Shown: positions 37,096-47,175, numbered from the stretch's first letter. The stretch is DNA of 64,000 bases from Pediococcus parvulus (GCF_007990205.1 NZ_BJWE01000001.1:1-64000), one strand, 5' to 3'. Numbers and translations: made by a program. The notes: generated by a model from the letters alone, not told the origin.

Positions 37096-38523
37096 ATGAA
37101 TAAAAAACAATCCAAAACAGTGAAACGATCTACTCTAGTTTGGTCCATTTTAGTTGCCTTAGTCGTTGGTGGCGCCCTCGCTTATGGGGTTGCATACTTT
37201 CAGACTAGAACCTTAGTTTCTCAGGCGCAAACAACCACTGCGTCAATGCAAAAAATTCAAGCAGTTTATGAAACTATAGAAGGTAATTATTATAAATCTG
37301 TGAGTGCAAAGAAGGTCACAAATGGTGCTATAAAAGGGATGATTTCGTCACTTGATGATCCATTCTCCGAGTATATGGATAAAACGGAAGCATCCAGTCT
37401 AAACGATCAGATTTCGTCAAGTTTTTCAGGAATTGGCGCAGAAGTGCAGAAGTCAGATCAGTATATAAAAATTATTTCACCAATCAAAGGAACGCCAGCT
37501 AAAAAGGTCGGTTTACAACCAGGCGATTTAATTACAGCGGTTAATGGTAAATCACTTGCCGGAAAATCAGTCACGGATGCCGTGAAACTGATGCGTGGCA
37601 AGATTGGGACTAAAGTTACACTGACAATTAAACGGGCTGGGAAGAGTTTTAAACAAACGCTGACAAGGGCAAAAATTCCAGTAAGTACGGTCAATTCAAA
37701 GGTTATTAATAAAAAAATTGGGTACATTCAGATCACCTCCGTGTCAGAGCGCACTGCGGCCGAGCTAAAGAAGGCGTTGAAGCGACTAGATAAGAAGGGT
37801 GTCACTTCATATGTATTGGACGTGAGGGACAATCCCGGCGGTTTAATGGACCAAGCTTTAAAGATGTCATCCATGTTTCTAAAAAATGGCAAAATTATCA
37901 TGCGCGTACAGACCAAAAATGGTCAGCAACAAGTTTATAAAGCTGGGAAGAAATATGATGGTGGCTACAAGGTGACTAAACCAGTCGCTGTCCTAATGAA
38001 TGGCGGAAGTGCTAGTGCCGCGGAAATATTTGCCGGCGCACTTCACCAATCAGCAGATGCACCTCTAATTGGGACACAATCGTATGGAAAGGGAACCGTT
38101 CAAACAGTTAGCGACTTCAAAGACAAGAGTGAAATGAAGATTACAATTGCCAAATGGTTAACACCAAATGGGGATTGGATTAATAAAAAGGGATTAACGC
38201 CAACTTATAAGGCAGATTATCCAAAATACGCTTACCTTCAGTTGATCAATACAAAGAAAACTTATAAAAACGGAGACGTTTCTAGTGAAATCAAGACATT
38301 ACAAAAAGAATTAAAAGCGCTTGGTTACTTTAATGGTAAAGTTAATGGATACTTTGGTTCATCAACGGAAAATGCTGTTCAGGCATATCAAAAGAAGGAA
38401 AACTTAAAAGTAACTGGAACAGCCAATGAAAAAACTGTTTTAAGTATTGAAACCAAAGTTCAAAGTAAAGTTGCTAAGAATGATAATGCCTTAAAAAAGG
38501 CTGAAAGTATTTTAGACAAGTAA
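37096..38523 (+). CDS. ctpA: S41 family carboxy-terminal processing protease with peptidoglycan-binding domain
   Basis: Membrane-anchored serine protease acting outside the cell. Order: basic N-terminus, membrane helix about 14-36, the DDPFSEYMD linker, PDZ domain (about 105-190, IKGTPAKKVGLQPGDLITAVNG), and the S41 core with the Ser nucleophile in NGGSASAAEIFAGAL near residue 304 and the Lys general base in SYGKGTVQ near 331. A C-terminal peptidoglycan-binding domain (about 395-455, LQKELKALGYFNGKVNGYFG) follows. The last element tethers it to wall. 475 residues. Similar to Bacillus CtpA/CtpB and likely processing an envelope protein. Confidence 0.93.
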   Translation: MNKKQSKTVKRSTLVWSILVALVVGGALAYGVAYFQTRTLVSQAQTTTASMQKIQAVYETIEGNYYKSVSAKKVTNGAIKGMISSLDDPFSEYMDKTEASSLNDQISSSFSGIGAEVQKSDQYIKIISPIKGTPAKKVGLQPGDLITAVNGKSLAGKSVTDAVKLMRGKIGTKVTLTIKRAGKSFKQTLTRAKIPVSTVNSKVINKKIGYIQITSVSERTAAELKKALKRLDKKGVTSYVLDVRDNPGGLMDQALKMSSMFLKNGKIIMRVQTKNGQQQVYKAGKKYDGGYKVTKPVAVLMNGGSASAAEIFAGALHQSADAPLIGTQSYGKGTVQTVSDFKDKSEMKITIAKWLTPNGDWINKKGLTPTYKADYPKYAYLQLINTKKTYKNGDVSSEIKTLQKELKALGYFNGKVNGYFGSSTENAVQAYQKKENLKVTGTANEKTVLSIETKVQSKVAKNDNALKKAESILDK

Positions 38524-38542
38524 AGAAATAACGGAGAATATA

Positions 38543-39412
38543 ATGGCAAACATACAATGGTTTCCAGGCCATATGGCCAAAGCAATTCGAGAAATTCAGG
38601 AAAAATTACATCTGGTTGATATTATTTTTGAATTGGTTGATGCCCGACTTCCTGAATCTTCAAGAAATCCAAAGGTTAAAGAAATTATTCAACAAAAACC
38701 TCATTTATTGATTTTGACTAAAAGTGATTTGGCTGATCCTCTAGTGACTAAGCAATGGTTAGACTACTATCATGAACAAGGACAGCAGGCAATTGCAGTG
38801 GATTCACGGGTGCGAACAATTGAAAGAAATATTCAAAAACCCGCGCAAGAGATCTTAGCACGACAATTAAAGAATCAAACCGATCGTGGTTTACAACAAC
38901 AGACAATTCGGGCTGTTTGCGTGGGCATTCCTAACGTAGGAAAGTCAACCTTACTCAACCATTTGGTGAATAAAAAAATTGCTAAAACTGCCGATCGCCC
39001 TGGAGTAACCAAGAATCAACAGTGGCTTAAATCAAAAAATGGATTGGCACTTTTAGATACACCAGGAATTTTATGGCCTAAGTTTGAGGATCAAAGTGTA
39101 GGCAAGCGCTTGGCATTCACAGGAGCAATTAAGGAAAGTCTTTATGCCAGCGATGATGTCGCTTTATTTGGCCTTGAAGTTTTTAAAACTTATTATGCCA
39201 AAATGTTGAAAGATCGTTATAAACTCACTGATCAAGATTTGGAGCTAGCTACTCCTGATTTGTTACTTAAAATCACAAAGTTTCTTGGAATGGGCGAAGA
39301 TTATGACCGGGCAAGTAACCGCATCATGCTAGATGCGCGTAAAGGAAAATTAGGCCGTTTTACTTTAGAACGGGTTGAGGACCTCACAAATGGAAAAACA
39401 ACTAACAATTAA
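38543..39412 (+). CDS. rbgA: Ribosome biogenesis GTPase RbgA (YlqF)
   Basis: Late 50S-assembly GTPase with circularly permuted motifs: G4 LTKSDLAD near 61 comes first, then G5, then the P-loop GIPNVGKST near 129, and DTPG near 173. The N-terminus IQWFPGHMAKA is the RbgA signature. The C-terminal ANTAR-like helical domain (about 215-289) contacts 23S rRNA. The 289 residues fit. It overlaps the start of rnhB by 23 bases, the classical rbgA-rnhB arrangement. Confidence 0.96.
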   Translation: MANIQWFPGHMAKAIREIQEKLHLVDIIFELVDARLPESSRNPKVKEIIQQKPHLLILTKSDLADPLVTKQWLDYYHEQGQQAIAVDSRVRTIERNIQKPAQEILARQLKNQTDRGLQQQTIRAVCVGIPNVGKSTLLNHLVNKKIAKTADRPGVTKNQQWLKSKNGLALLDTPGILWPKFEDQSVGKRLAFTGAIKESLYASDDVALFGLEVFKTYYAKMLKDRYKLTDQDLELATPDLLLKITKFLGMGEDYDRASNRIMLDARKGKLGRFTLERVEDLTNGKTTNN

Positions 39413-40166
39413 AGGCATTAAAAGTCAATTGGCTGCAATCAGTCAAGAAAATGATCCCCTGCTTATTCTTTACAAAGATGATCGTCGAGTTGGTGTTCAA
39501 AAATTATTAAAACAGACTTACAAGAAAATTCAACAACATCAACTTTTAGTTGCCAAATTTCAACAACGGTTAGCCCTTGAAAAAGTGGCTTGGAGTCACG
39601 GATTGAATTTTGTTGCTGGTATAGACGAAGTTGGCCGGGGATGCCTTGCTGGACCGGTTATTACTGCCGCCGTGATTTTGCCACACAATTTTTCAGTAAT
39701 TGAAGTAAATGATTCCAAACAATTATCTCGACATACTAGGGAACGGCTTTACCCACAAATTATTGAACAAGCACTCGCCGTCTCGATTGGCGTTTCTTCA
39801 CCAAGTGTCATTGACCAAATTAATATTTTACAAGCTACTCGGCAAGCAATGAAAAAAGCTGTGTTGGGCTTATCCATCTCCCCGGATAAACTTTTAGTAG
39901 ATGCAGTTGATGTTCCGGTTGATATTCCTAAACAACGAATGTTTAAAGGAGATGCCAAAAGTGCTACCATTGCGGCAGCAAGTATTGTAGCTAAAGTCTA
40001 TCGAGATCATTTGATGGCTATTTATGACCACCTTTATCCAGGATATGATTTTGCCGATAATATGGGTTATGGGACTGCCAAACATCTTCAGGGACTGCAA
40101 GCTTTCGGGACGACACCTATTCACCGATTAACTTTTGCACCAGTGAATCAATTCATAAAAAACTAA
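39390..40166 (+). CDS. rnhB: Ribonuclease HII
   Basis: Removes ribonucleotides from DNA and RNA from RNA-DNA hybrids. The catalytic Asp-Glu pair is in AGIDEVGRGCLAGPV (D78, E79), with DSKQLSRHTRERL near 112 and the third acid in LLVDAVDVP near 172, then GDAKSATIAAASIVAKV near 188. A 70-residue N-terminal extension ahead of the catalytic fold is usual in this family. I start at ATG 39390, which has TTGAGGA eight bases upstream, inside the end of rbgA; an earlier in-frame start at 39375 has none. 258 residues. Confidence 0.94.
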   Translation: MEKQLTIKGIKSQLAAISQENDPLLILYKDDRRVGVQKLLKQTYKKIQQHQLLVAKFQQRLALEKVAWSHGLNFVAGIDEVGRGCLAGPVITAAVILPHNFSVIEVNDSKQLSRHTRERLYPQIIEQALAVSIGVSSPSVIDQINILQATRQAMKKAVLGLSISPDKLLVDAVDVPVDIPKQRMFKGDAKSATIAAASIVAKVYRDHLMAIYDHLYPGYDFADNMGYGTAKHLQGLQAFGTTPIHRLTFAPVNQFIKN

Positions 40167-40201
40167 TTTATTTGCGTATCTTTTTCTGTGAGGTGAAAAA
40201 T

Positions 40202-41092
40202 ATGCAAATTAAGCATTTTTTATTAAAGTTACATTTATGTAAAGGGATTGGCTGTCATGGGGAAACAAAGTTTTGGAATTGGTGGCATTTATATCATAAA
40301 AATGACCAAAATTGTGAATTATCGGCTACCGATAGCACAGCACTAGGATTTGTTAGTAAGCAAAACCACATGCAATTTATGAACGATTTTAATTCAAATC
40401 GTTTGCAAGATTCTATAAATCGGCATCTTACTGAAACCAAGATATTGGCAATTTGCGACGATAATTATCCCATTCAATTAAAAGAATCTTATATGGCTCC
40501 AGTGATTCTCTTCTACCAGGGAACATTGGAGCTTTTGCGCTTCCCATTATTAGGTGTCGTGGGGGCTCGATTGGCTGATCATTATGGTGTGGAAAGTTTA
40601 AACATCCTTTTGCCAGATGTCATCAAACAAAATATTGCCGTTATCAGCGGTTTGGCTGATGGTATTGATGCTTTGTCACACAAAGAAGCTCTTCGCCAGC
40701 ACGGTTACACAATTGGTGTTATTGGGACGGGTTTAAATCGTTATTACCCCAGGAAAAATATAAAACTTCAAAAATATATGGCCAATAATCAATTAATTTT
40801 ATCTGAGTATCCACTAGACTCTGGTCCGCAAAGACACCACTTTGTGGAACGCAATCGAATTATCGCTGGCCTTTGCGAAACATTATGCGTTATTCAAGCC
40901 AAACAGCGAAGTGGTAGCTTGATTACGGCTAACCTGGCCTTGCAGAACAATCGAAATGTACTCGCGGTTCCAGGCAAAATTGATGATGTTCTTTCGGTAG
41001 GTTGTAATGAATTAATCGTTGCTGGAGCAAAACCTGTTCTAAATTCTGGGCATATAATAGAAGAGTTTAATTTGACAGATTACAGAATATGA
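40202..41092 (+). CDS. dprA: DNA-processing protein DprA (Smf)
   Basis: Binds incoming single-stranded DNA and loads RecA during natural transformation. The 296 residues hold the Rossmann-fold DprA core: GVVGARLADHYG near 127, SGLADGIDALSHKEAL near 157, GVIGTGLNRYYP near 183, SEYPL near 208, VERNRIIAGL near 222 and RSGSLITANLA near 245. The C-terminal winged helix present in some DprA proteins is absent. GAGGTG precedes ATG 40202. Position between rnhB and topA is the usual Firmicutes order. Other competence genes are not in the window. Confidence 0.93.
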   Translation: MQIKHFLLKLHLCKGIGCHGETKFWNWWHLYHKNDQNCELSATDSTALGFVSKQNHMQFMNDFNSNRLQDSINRHLTETKILAICDDNYPIQLKESYMAPVILFYQGTLELLRFPLLGVVGARLADHYGVESLNILLPDVIKQNIAVISGLADGIDALSHKEALRQHGYTIGVIGTGLNRYYPRKNIKLQKYMANNQLILSEYPLDSGPQRHHFVERNRIIAGLCETLCVIQAKQRSGSLITANLALQNNRNVLAVPGKIDDVLSVGCNELIVAGAKPVLNSGHIIEEFNLTDYRI

Positions 41093-41158
41093 AATACGAT
41101 TACTAGGAATTAGCAACGTTTAGAGTTTCAAACTACATCAGGTTAAAGGAGTTTGGTT

Positions 41159-43234
41159 ATGGCTACAAAAACCAAAAAGAAACTCGTCATTGTGGAATCT
41201 CCTTCAAAAGCAAAGACGATTGAAAAATATTTAGGTCGAACCTACAAAGTTATCGCAAGTTTAGGCCATATTCGTGATTTACCAAAAAGCAAAATGGGTG
41301 TCGATGTTGAAAATGACTTTGAGCCCCATTACATTTCAATTCGCGGAAAAGGCGACGTGATCAAAAATTTGCGTTCAGAAGCAAAAAAAGCAAAAAAAGT
41401 TTATTTGGCTTCTGATCCTGACCGTGAAGGAGAGGCAATTGCTTGGCATCTATCCTATTTATTAGGATTGGATACTAAAGATAAGAACCGGGTGGTCTTT
41501 AATGAAATTACAAAAGACGCCGTAAAAAACGCATTTAAGGAACCACGATCAATTGACATGAGTTTAGTTGACGCTCAACAAGCTCGTCGTGTTTTAGATC
41601 GATTAGTTGGCTATTCCATTAGTCCCTTGCTATGGAAGAAAGTGAAAAAGGGTCTGAGTGCTGGTCGTGTTCAATCGATTGCTTTGAATTTAATCATTCA
41701 ACGTGAAAATGAAATTAAAGCTTTCAAACCAGAAGAATATTGGACAATTGATAGTGAATTCCAAAAGGGAAAGCAGAAGTTTAAGGCTTCTTTTTATGGT
41801 GAAAAAAATAAGAAATTAGCTTTGGCTGACAATGATGCTGTTCAAAAAGTTTTAAAAAAGATTGATAAAAAACAACCATTTGAAATCACTAAAGTAACTA
41901 AAAAAGAACGGAAGCGATTCCCAGCACCACCATTTACAACTTCCTCTATGCAACAAGAGGCTAACCGCCGTTTGAATTTTAGAACTCGAAAAACAATGAT
42001 GGCAGCACAACAACTGTATGAAGGAATCAATATAGGTAAAGAGGGCACAGTGGGACTCATTACCTATATGCGTACTGACTCTACTCGAATTTCTTCAATT
42101 GCGAAGCATGAAGCTTCTGTTTTGATTCATGAAAAATATGGGGCTGAGTACGCGGCTACAAAGCCTCGTAAAGGGAAAATGCCAGAAGGGGCCCAAGATG
42201 CCCATGAAGCTATTCGTCCTTCGTCAGTTAAGCGCACCCCGGAGGATTTAAAATCTTATCTCTCCAAAGATCAATTCAGACTCTATAGTTTAATTTGGTC
42301 CCGATTCATGGCCAGTCAGATGACGCCAGAAATTATGGACACCATGTCCGTTTCTTTAGAACAAAATCAGGTTAATTTTAGAGCTAATGGTTCAAAAACT
42401 AAGTTTGCTGGTTTTACCACGATTTATAAAAATGCAACCGATAAAGATAACATTCTTCCTGATTTAGAAGAAGGCGACTCTGTAAAATTAACAAAAACTG
42501 ATCCTGCTCAACATTTTACGCAACCACCTGCTCGTTACAGTGAAGCCAATTTAATCAAGGCGCTTGAAGAAAACGGTGTTGGTCGTCCTTCAACCTATGC
42601 ACCAACCTTGGATACAATTCAACGGCGGTATTATGTAAAATTAGTTGCCCGGCGTTTTGAACCAACTGAACTCGGTGAAATTGTTGACAAGATTATTGTT
42701 GAATTTTTCCCAGATATCGTAAATATCAAGTTTACTGCAAATTTGGAAAGTGAACTTGATGGTATTGAAGAAGGTAAAGAAAACTGGGTTGAAGTTGTTG
42801 ATGAATTTTACAAGCCGTTTTCTAAAGAAGTTGCCCATGCTGAAGAAAACATGGAGTCTGTTCAAATCAAAGATGAACCAGCTGGATTTGATTGTGACGT
42901 CTGTGGTTCACCAATGGTTGTCAAGATGGGACGTTACGGTAAATTCTTTGCTTGCTCACGATTTCCAGACTGTCGAAATACAAAAGCAATTGTTAAAGAA
43001 ATCGGTGTTATTTGTCCAAAATGCCACAAGGGACAAATCATTGAACGAAAATCTAAGCGGGGACGCATTTTCTATGGCTGTTCTCGTTATCCGGATTGTG
43101 ACTTTGTTTCTTGGGATAAACCAATTGGACGCGACTGTCCAAAAGATGGTCATTTCTTAGTTGAAAAGAAAGTAAAGGGCGGTAAGCAGATCGTGTGTCC
43201 TAATGGCGACTATGAAGAAGCAGTTCAAAAATAA
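41159..43234 (+). CDS. topA: DNA topoisomerase I TopA
   Basis: Type IA enzyme relaxing negative supercoils. TOPRIM domain at the N-terminus ([16 protein letters not shown] near 12, [14 protein letters not shown] near 88), catalytic Tyr in [11 protein letters not shown] near residue 302, [26 protein letters not shown] near 460. Two complete C4 zinc ribbons follow (about 578-610 and 620-652, each C-x2-C ... C-x-R-x-P-x-C) and a third, incomplete one at the end (CP..CPNGDY). 691 residues. ATG 41159 has AAAGGAG upstream. Confidence 0.97.
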   Translation: MATKTKKKLVIVESPSKAKTIEKYLGRTYKVIASLGHIRDLPKSKMGVDVENDFEPHYISIRGKGDVIKNLRSEAKKAKKVYLASDPDREGEAIAWHLSYLLGLDTKDKNRVVFNEITKDAVKNAFKEPRSIDMSLVDAQQARRVLDRLVGYSISPLLWKKVKKGLSAGRVQSIALNLIIQRENEIKAFKPEEYWTIDSEFQKGKQKFKASFYGEKNKKLALADNDAVQKVLKKIDKKQPFEITKVTKKERKRFPAPPFTTSSMQQEANRRLNFRTRKTMMAAQQLYEGINIGKEGTVGLITYMRTDSTRISSIAKHEASVLIHEKYGAEYAATKPRKGKMPEGAQDAHEAIRPSSVKRTPEDLKSYLSKDQFRLYSLIWSRFMASQMTPEIMDTMSVSLEQNQVNFRANGSKTKFAGFTTIYKNATDKDNILPDLEEGDSVKLTKTDPAQHFTQPPARYSEANLIKALEENGVGRPSTYAPTLDTIQRRYYVKLVARRFEPTELGEIVDKIIVEFFPDIVNIKFTANLESELDGIEEGKENWVEVVDEFYKPFSKEVAHAEENMESVQIKDEPAGFDCDVCGSPMVVKMGRYGKFFACSRFPDCRNTKAIVKEIGVICPKCHKGQIIERKSKRGRIFYGCSRYPDCDFVSWDKPIGRDCPKDGHFLVEKKVKGGKQIVCPNGDYEEAVQK

Positions 43235-43241
43235 ATATTTA

Positions 43242-43271
43242 GCAAACTCTAAGTGTTCGGCAGGGTTTGTT
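43242..43271 (+). terminator. Weak hairpin after topA
   Basis: About 10-bp stem (AGCAAACTCT with AGGGTTTGTT, including G-U pairs). The following T stretch is short and broken, so termination, if any, is partial. Confidence 0.4.
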
Positions 43272-43272
43272 A

Positions 43273-43301
43273 TTGAGTTTTCCTCCGTATTTTGCTAAAG
43301 T
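43273..43301 (+). promoter_or_regulatory. Promoter of xerC
   Basis: TTGAGT at 43273-43278, 17-base spacer ending TGC, TAAAGT at 43296-43301: good -35, exact spacing, extended -10. Start of transcription is predicted near 43308, leaving only about 17 bases before ATG 43325. Confidence 0.6.
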
Positions 43302-43317
43302 GGCAAGTGTACGGAGG
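43282..43317 (+). promoter_or_regulatory. Hairpin that could mask the xerC ribosome binding site
   Basis: Perfect 8-bp repeat CCTCCGTA (43282-43289) with TACGGAGG (43310-43317), reinforced by an inner TTGC/GCAA pair. The right arm contains the GGAGG Shine-Dalgarno. The left arm lies inside the promoter spacer, so only RNA reading through from topA would carry both arms. Could also serve as a terminator, since TTTTATT follows. Confidence 0.55.
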
Positions 43318-43324
43318 TTTTATT

Positions 43325-44233
43325 ATGGCGCAAGATGACATCAAATTGTTCTTAGAATATTTACGTGTTGAACGCCAATATTCACAGGACACAATCAAGG
43401 CATATCACAGTGATTTGGAAGAATTCTGCTCGTTTTTAGAACACAATGGCGGTATGAAACCATTCAAAGAAATTGATCATCTAGATGTAAATGTTTTTAT
43501 GACTGATTTATTTGATCGTAAGTACAGTCGCACAACCATTTCACGAAAATTATCGAGTTTGCGTTCCTTTTATAATTTCTTGGCTAAAAATGATTTAGTC
43601 ACTAACAATCCGTTTGCAGGTATTAAGCTAAAAAAGCATCAGGATCAGTTACCCCGTTTCTTCTATCAAAAAGAAATGGATGCTTTATTTAAGGCGGCCA
43701 AATCGGAATCACCTTTGGCATTACGAAATAGTGCTTTATTAGAGGTCTTGTATGGGACTGGAATTCGGGTTAGCGAATGTGCCAATCTTAAGTGGAAAAA
43801 TGTCGATTTTGTTTTAAAAATGATGTTAATTCGTGGTAAAGGTGATAAAGAACGCTACGTCCCGTTTGGTCAGTACTGTTTTAATGCGCTCAAGGCCTAT
43901 CAAGAAAACTGTCGTCAACCGCTTATGGTCAAGTATCACAAGCAACATGATTTTGTTTTCGTGAATCATTATGGCGATCCCATTACTTCAACTGGAATCG
44001 AATATGTTTTAAATCAAATCATTAAACAAAGCAGTTTAACCAGTCATATTCATCCCCATATGTTGCGGCATACATTTGCCACGCAGCTGTTAAATAACGG
44101 GGCAGATTTACGTACGGTTCAAGAACTTTTGGGTCATAGTAGTTTATCAACGACTCAAATCTACACACATGTGACACCGGATAATTTACAAAGTAATTAC
44201 CGTAAATACTTTCCCCGAGCAACACATGAATAG
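43325..44233 (+). CDS. xerC: Site-specific tyrosine recombinase XerC (CodV-like)
   Basis: Partner of XerD in chromosome dimer resolution. The 302 residues have a SAM-like N-terminal domain (about 5-90) and a catalytic domain with Arg in [12 protein letters not shown] near 146, the HMLRHTF box near 246 and the Tyr nucleophile in TTQIYTHV near 280. Called XerC because it precedes hslV-hslU as codV does in Bacillus. The start is ATG 43325 behind CGGAGG. Its stop shares bases with the start of an upstream, in-frame hslV alternative, showing very tight packing. Confidence 0.93.
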   Translation: MAQDDIKLFLEYLRVERQYSQDTIKAYHSDLEEFCSFLEHNGGMKPFKEIDHLDVNVFMTDLFDRKYSRTTISRKLSSLRSFYNFLAKNDLVTNNPFAGIKLKKHQDQLPRFFYQKEMDALFKAAKSESPLALRNSALLEVLYGTGIRVSECANLKWKNVDFVLKMMLIRGKGDKERYVPFGQYCFNALKAYQENCRQPLMVKYHKQHDFVFVNHYGDPITSTGIEYVLNQIIKQSSLTSHIHPHMLRHTFATQLLNNGADLRTVQELLGHSSLSTTQIYTHVTPDNLQSNYRKYFPRATHE

Positions 44234-44250
44234 TGAAAGGAAGAAAAACA

Positions 44251-44793
44251 ATGCCAGTAAAATTTGAAGCAACAACAATTATTGCTGTTCATAATAATGG
44301 AACGAATGCTATGGCCGGTGATGGTCAGGTCACAATGGGTGAAAAATACATTATGAAAGGTACTGCTAAAAAGATTCGGCGCATTTTCAACAATGAGGTT
44401 GTTGTTGGTTTTGCCGGCAGTGTGGCAGATGCTTTTAACCTAGAAGATAAATTTGAAAAAAAGCTTTCAGAATATTCTGGAAACTTGCAACGTGCTTCTG
44501 TGGAACTTGCTCAAGCTTGGCGCAGTGACCAAAACCTTCAAAAACTGGAAGCAATGCTGATTGTCATGAACAAAGACGAAATGTACCTTGTTTCGGGAAG
44601 TGGCGAAGTTATTGAACCAGATGAAGGAATTCTGGCCATCGGTTCTGGTGGTAATTTTGCTCTCGCTTCTGCCAAAGCACTCAAAAAGCATGCAAGTCAG
44701 TTATCAGCACGTGAAATTGCAGAAACCTCAATTAATGTGGCTGGTGATATTGATATTTTCACTAACCATCATGTTATTTCTGAATCATTTTAG
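44251..44793 (+). CDS. hslV: ATP-dependent protease subunit HslV (ClpQ/CodW)
   Basis: Proteasome-like peptidase ring working with HslU. The 180 residues contain the fold signatures [22 protein letters not shown] near 27-48 and [10 protein letters not shown] near 55. The family nucleophile is an N-terminal Thr; here the matching Thr is residue 8 (MPVKFEA then TTIIAV), so a seven-residue propeptide would have to be removed, or the Bacillus CodW style of a longer amino end is used. AAAGGAAG supports ATG 44251 over GTG 44233. hslU follows after 12 bases. Confidence 0.94.
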   Translation: MPVKFEATTIIAVHNNGTNAMAGDGQVTMGEKYIMKGTAKKIRRIFNNEVVVGFAGSVADAFNLEDKFEKKLSEYSGNLQRASVELAQAWRSDQNLQKLEAMLIVMNKDEMYLVSGSGEVIEPDEGILAIGSGGNFALASAKALKKHASQLSAREIAETSINVAGDIDIFTNHHVISESF

Positions 44794-44805
44794 GAGGACT
44801 TAAAA

Positions 44806-46227
44806 ATGGCCGAAATTGATAAAACACCGAAACAAATTGTCAGTCAACTTAACGAGTATGTCATTGGTCAAAACGCAGCAAAAAAGGCTGTTTCGATTGC
44901 ACTACGTAATCGATATCGCCGATTACAGCTTTCTCCGGAAATGCAAACAGATATTACGCCGAAAAACTTATTAATGATTGGACCAACTGGTGTCGGAAAA
45001 ACAGAAATTGCGCGACGTTTAGCAAAGATTGTTGATGCCCCATTTGTAAAAGTTGAGGCTTCAAAGTTCACAGAAGTGGGCTATGTTGGCCGTGATGTGG
45101 AGTCAATGATCCGAGATCTAGTAGACGTTTCTGTTCGCATGGAACGAAAAAGCCAGTTTAAAGACGTGCGCGTCGAAGCTGAAAAACAAGCTGACAATCG
45201 CCTTGTCAAACTTTTGGTTCCTGCTGTAAAACAAAACACAAATCAAAAGCAAAATGGCGTTGATTTTCAAAATTTGATGAGTATGGTCGAAAAAATGCAG
45301 CGTGGTGAAACTCCTGAAGATTTAACTTCTCAACCAGAAGAAATATCTGATGAAGTACGTGACCAGCGTCTTTCTGTTTCTGAACAGCTAAAACGTGGGT
45401 TGCTTGAAAATAAGGAAGTCACCATTGCAATGGATGATCCTCAACAAACCCCTGGCATGAATAACATGATGGGACAAATGGGTATTGATCTTGGTGAATC
45501 ATTGGGTCAGATGTTGCCTAAGAAACGCATTCAGCGAACCATGCCAGTCTCTGAAGCACGGGAAATTTTAGTTCAAGAAGAATCTGACAAGTTAGTGAAC
45601 CATGGTGACCTTAATCATGATGCAATTAAACGAGCAGAGAATACAGGAATTGTCTTTATTGACGAAATTGATAAAATTATCGCGAAATCTCAACAAAATT
45701 CTGGAGAAGTTTCTCGGGAGGGCGTTCAAAGAGATATTTTACCAATTGTTGAAGGTTCACAAATTAACACAAAGTATGGGGTTATCAACACAGATCATAT
45801 TTTGTTTATTGGTTCAGGAGCTTTTCAAGATTCCAAGCCAAGTGATTTAATTGCCGAACTCCAAGGACGTTTTCCAATTCGAGTGGAATTAAATGATTTA
45901 ACTAAAGAAGATTTTGTTAAAATCTTGACCGAACCCAATAATGCCTTAGTCAAACAGTATATTGCTTTAATCGGAACTGACAACATCAAATTGACGTTTA
46001 CCATTGAGGCCATTAACAAAATTGCCGAAATCGCTTATAATGTTAACCATGAAACCGAAAACATCGGTGCTCGCCGTCTGCATACAATTTTGGAAAAATT
46101 GTTGGAAGATATCTTGTATGAGGGTGCTGACATGGAAATGGGTGATATCACCATCACTGAACATTATGTTGAAGAAAAAATTGGTGATATTGCTGGTAAT
46201 AAGGATCTTAGTCAATATATTTTATAA
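44806..46227 (+). CDS. hslU: ATP-dependent protease ATPase subunit HslU (ClpY)
   Basis: AAA+ unfoldase feeding substrates into HslV. The 473 residues start TPKQIVSQLNEYVIGQNAAKKAV, Walker [10 protein letters not shown] near 60, the pore motif GYVGRDVESMIRDL near 90, and a middle I-domain (about 110-250, Gln- and Met-rich). Walker B FIDEIDKI lies near 285, and the C-terminal domain ends in SQYIL, whose hydrophobic tail inserts into HslV. Strong TAGGAGGA site. In Bacillus codY comes next; here an aldose-epimerase-like gene takes its place. Confidence 0.96.
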   Translation: MAEIDKTPKQIVSQLNEYVIGQNAAKKAVSIALRNRYRRLQLSPEMQTDITPKNLLMIGPTGVGKTEIARRLAKIVDAPFVKVEASKFTEVGYVGRDVESMIRDLVDVSVRMERKSQFKDVRVEAEKQADNRLVKLLVPAVKQNTNQKQNGVDFQNLMSMVEKMQRGETPEDLTSQPEEISDEVRDQRLSVSEQLKRGLLENKEVTIAMDDPQQTPGMNNMMGQMGIDLGESLGQMLPKKRIQRTMPVSEAREILVQEESDKLVNHGDLNHDAIKRAENTGIVFIDEIDKIIAKSQQNSGEVSREGVQRDILPIVEGSQINTKYGVINTDHILFIGSGAFQDSKPSDLIAELQGRFPIRVELNDLTKEDFVKILTEPNNALVKQYIALIGTDNIKLTFTIEAINKIAEIAYNVNHETENIGARRLHTILEKLLEDILYEGADMEMGDITITEHYVEEKIGDIAGNKDLSQYIL

Positions 46228-46247
46228 AGTAAACGGGGTTTGAATAT

Positions 46248-47126
46248 ATGGTTACATTGAAGAATGAGTATTTACAGGTGGAAATTAATGAACTAGGCGC
46301 TGAGTTAACCAGTGTCAGATCTTTAGAAAATGATTTGGAGTACATTTGGCGCGCTGATAAAAAAATTTGGGGGAGACATGCACCAATTCTGTTTCCAATC
46401 GTTGGTCGCTTAAAGGACGATCACTACGAATATAAGGGCACAAGCTATGAAATGCATCAGCATGGATTCGCTCGTGATTCTGTGTTTGAGGTGGTTGACA
46501 GTAGTGACACACATGCTACGTTAAAGCTTATTGATAATGATAAAACGCATAAAATGTATCCATTTGAATTTGAGTTAGTTGTTAGCTTTGATTTGAAGGA
46601 TCATGAATTGCATGAAACTTACCGAGTTTACAATCCGGATGCCGAAAATCATCTGCTGTTCTCAGTTGGCGGTCATCCAGGCTTTAATACTAATCTTGGT
46701 GCAGACCAAACTTTCGAAGATGTGAAATTAAGTGTGGCACCTAAACAAAGTTATTCGCAAATCCCATTAAAAGCACCTTTAAATGATGCCGATAATGCAT
46801 TTCCAATTGATTTTACGAAGTCACTACCATTAACGCATGAAACCTTCAAAGAAGATGCGATTATTCTTGAACTCCATGATCCAGAAACAACAGTTATGCT
46901 TGATAACACTAAGAATGACCATGGCGTCGCGTTAACGGTCGAGAATGCGCCTTATGTGGGGGTGTGGTCTCCTTATCCTGCAGAAGGCAGTTTTGTCTGT
47001 ATCGAGCCTTGGTGGGGCATTGCTGACAGTGTTAACAGTACCGGAAAGTTAGAAGAAAAAATGGGAATGAATGATCTAAAACCACAAAGTGAAGCTTCAC
47101 AAAGTTTTGAAATTTCTTTCTTTTAG
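46248..47126 (+). CDS. Aldose 1-epimerase-like protein (LacX type)
   Basis: Galactose-mutarotase-fold protein, 292 residues, closest in layout to LacX/YihR-type proteins of lactic acid bacteria. Visible blocks: HAPILFPIVGRLKDD near 44, MHQHGFARDSVFEV near 67 with the catalytic-type His, VGGHPGFNT near 144 with the second His, and CIEPWWGIADS near 245 with the Glu general base. The substrate is unknown, and no sugar operon is adjacent. It is transcribed behind hslU and ends at a strong bidirectional terminator. Confidence 0.85.
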   Translation: MVTLKNEYLQVEINELGAELTSVRSLENDLEYIWRADKKIWGRHAPILFPIVGRLKDDHYEYKGTSYEMHQHGFARDSVFEVVDSSDTHATLKLIDNDKTHKMYPFEFELVVSFDLKDHELHETYRVYNPDAENHLLFSVGGHPGFNTNLGADQTFEDVKLSVAPKQSYSQIPLKAPLNDADNAFPIDFTKSLPLTHETFKEDAIILELHDPETTVMLDNTKNDHGVALTVENAPYVGVWSPYPAEGSFVCIEPWWGIADSVNSTGKLEEKMGMNDLKPQSEASQSFEISFF

Positions 47127-47137
47127 ATGAGTCAAAA

Positions 47138-47171
47138 GAAAGAGGGTGTCACAAATGTGACACCCTCTTTC
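47138..47171. terminator. Bidirectional terminator between the epimerase-like gene and plsY
   Basis: 16-bp perfect inverted repeat (GAAAGAGGGTGTCACA at 47138-47153 with 47156-47171) with a two-base nominal loop, lying between convergent genes. Confidence 0.88.
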
Positions 47172-47175
47172 CGTT

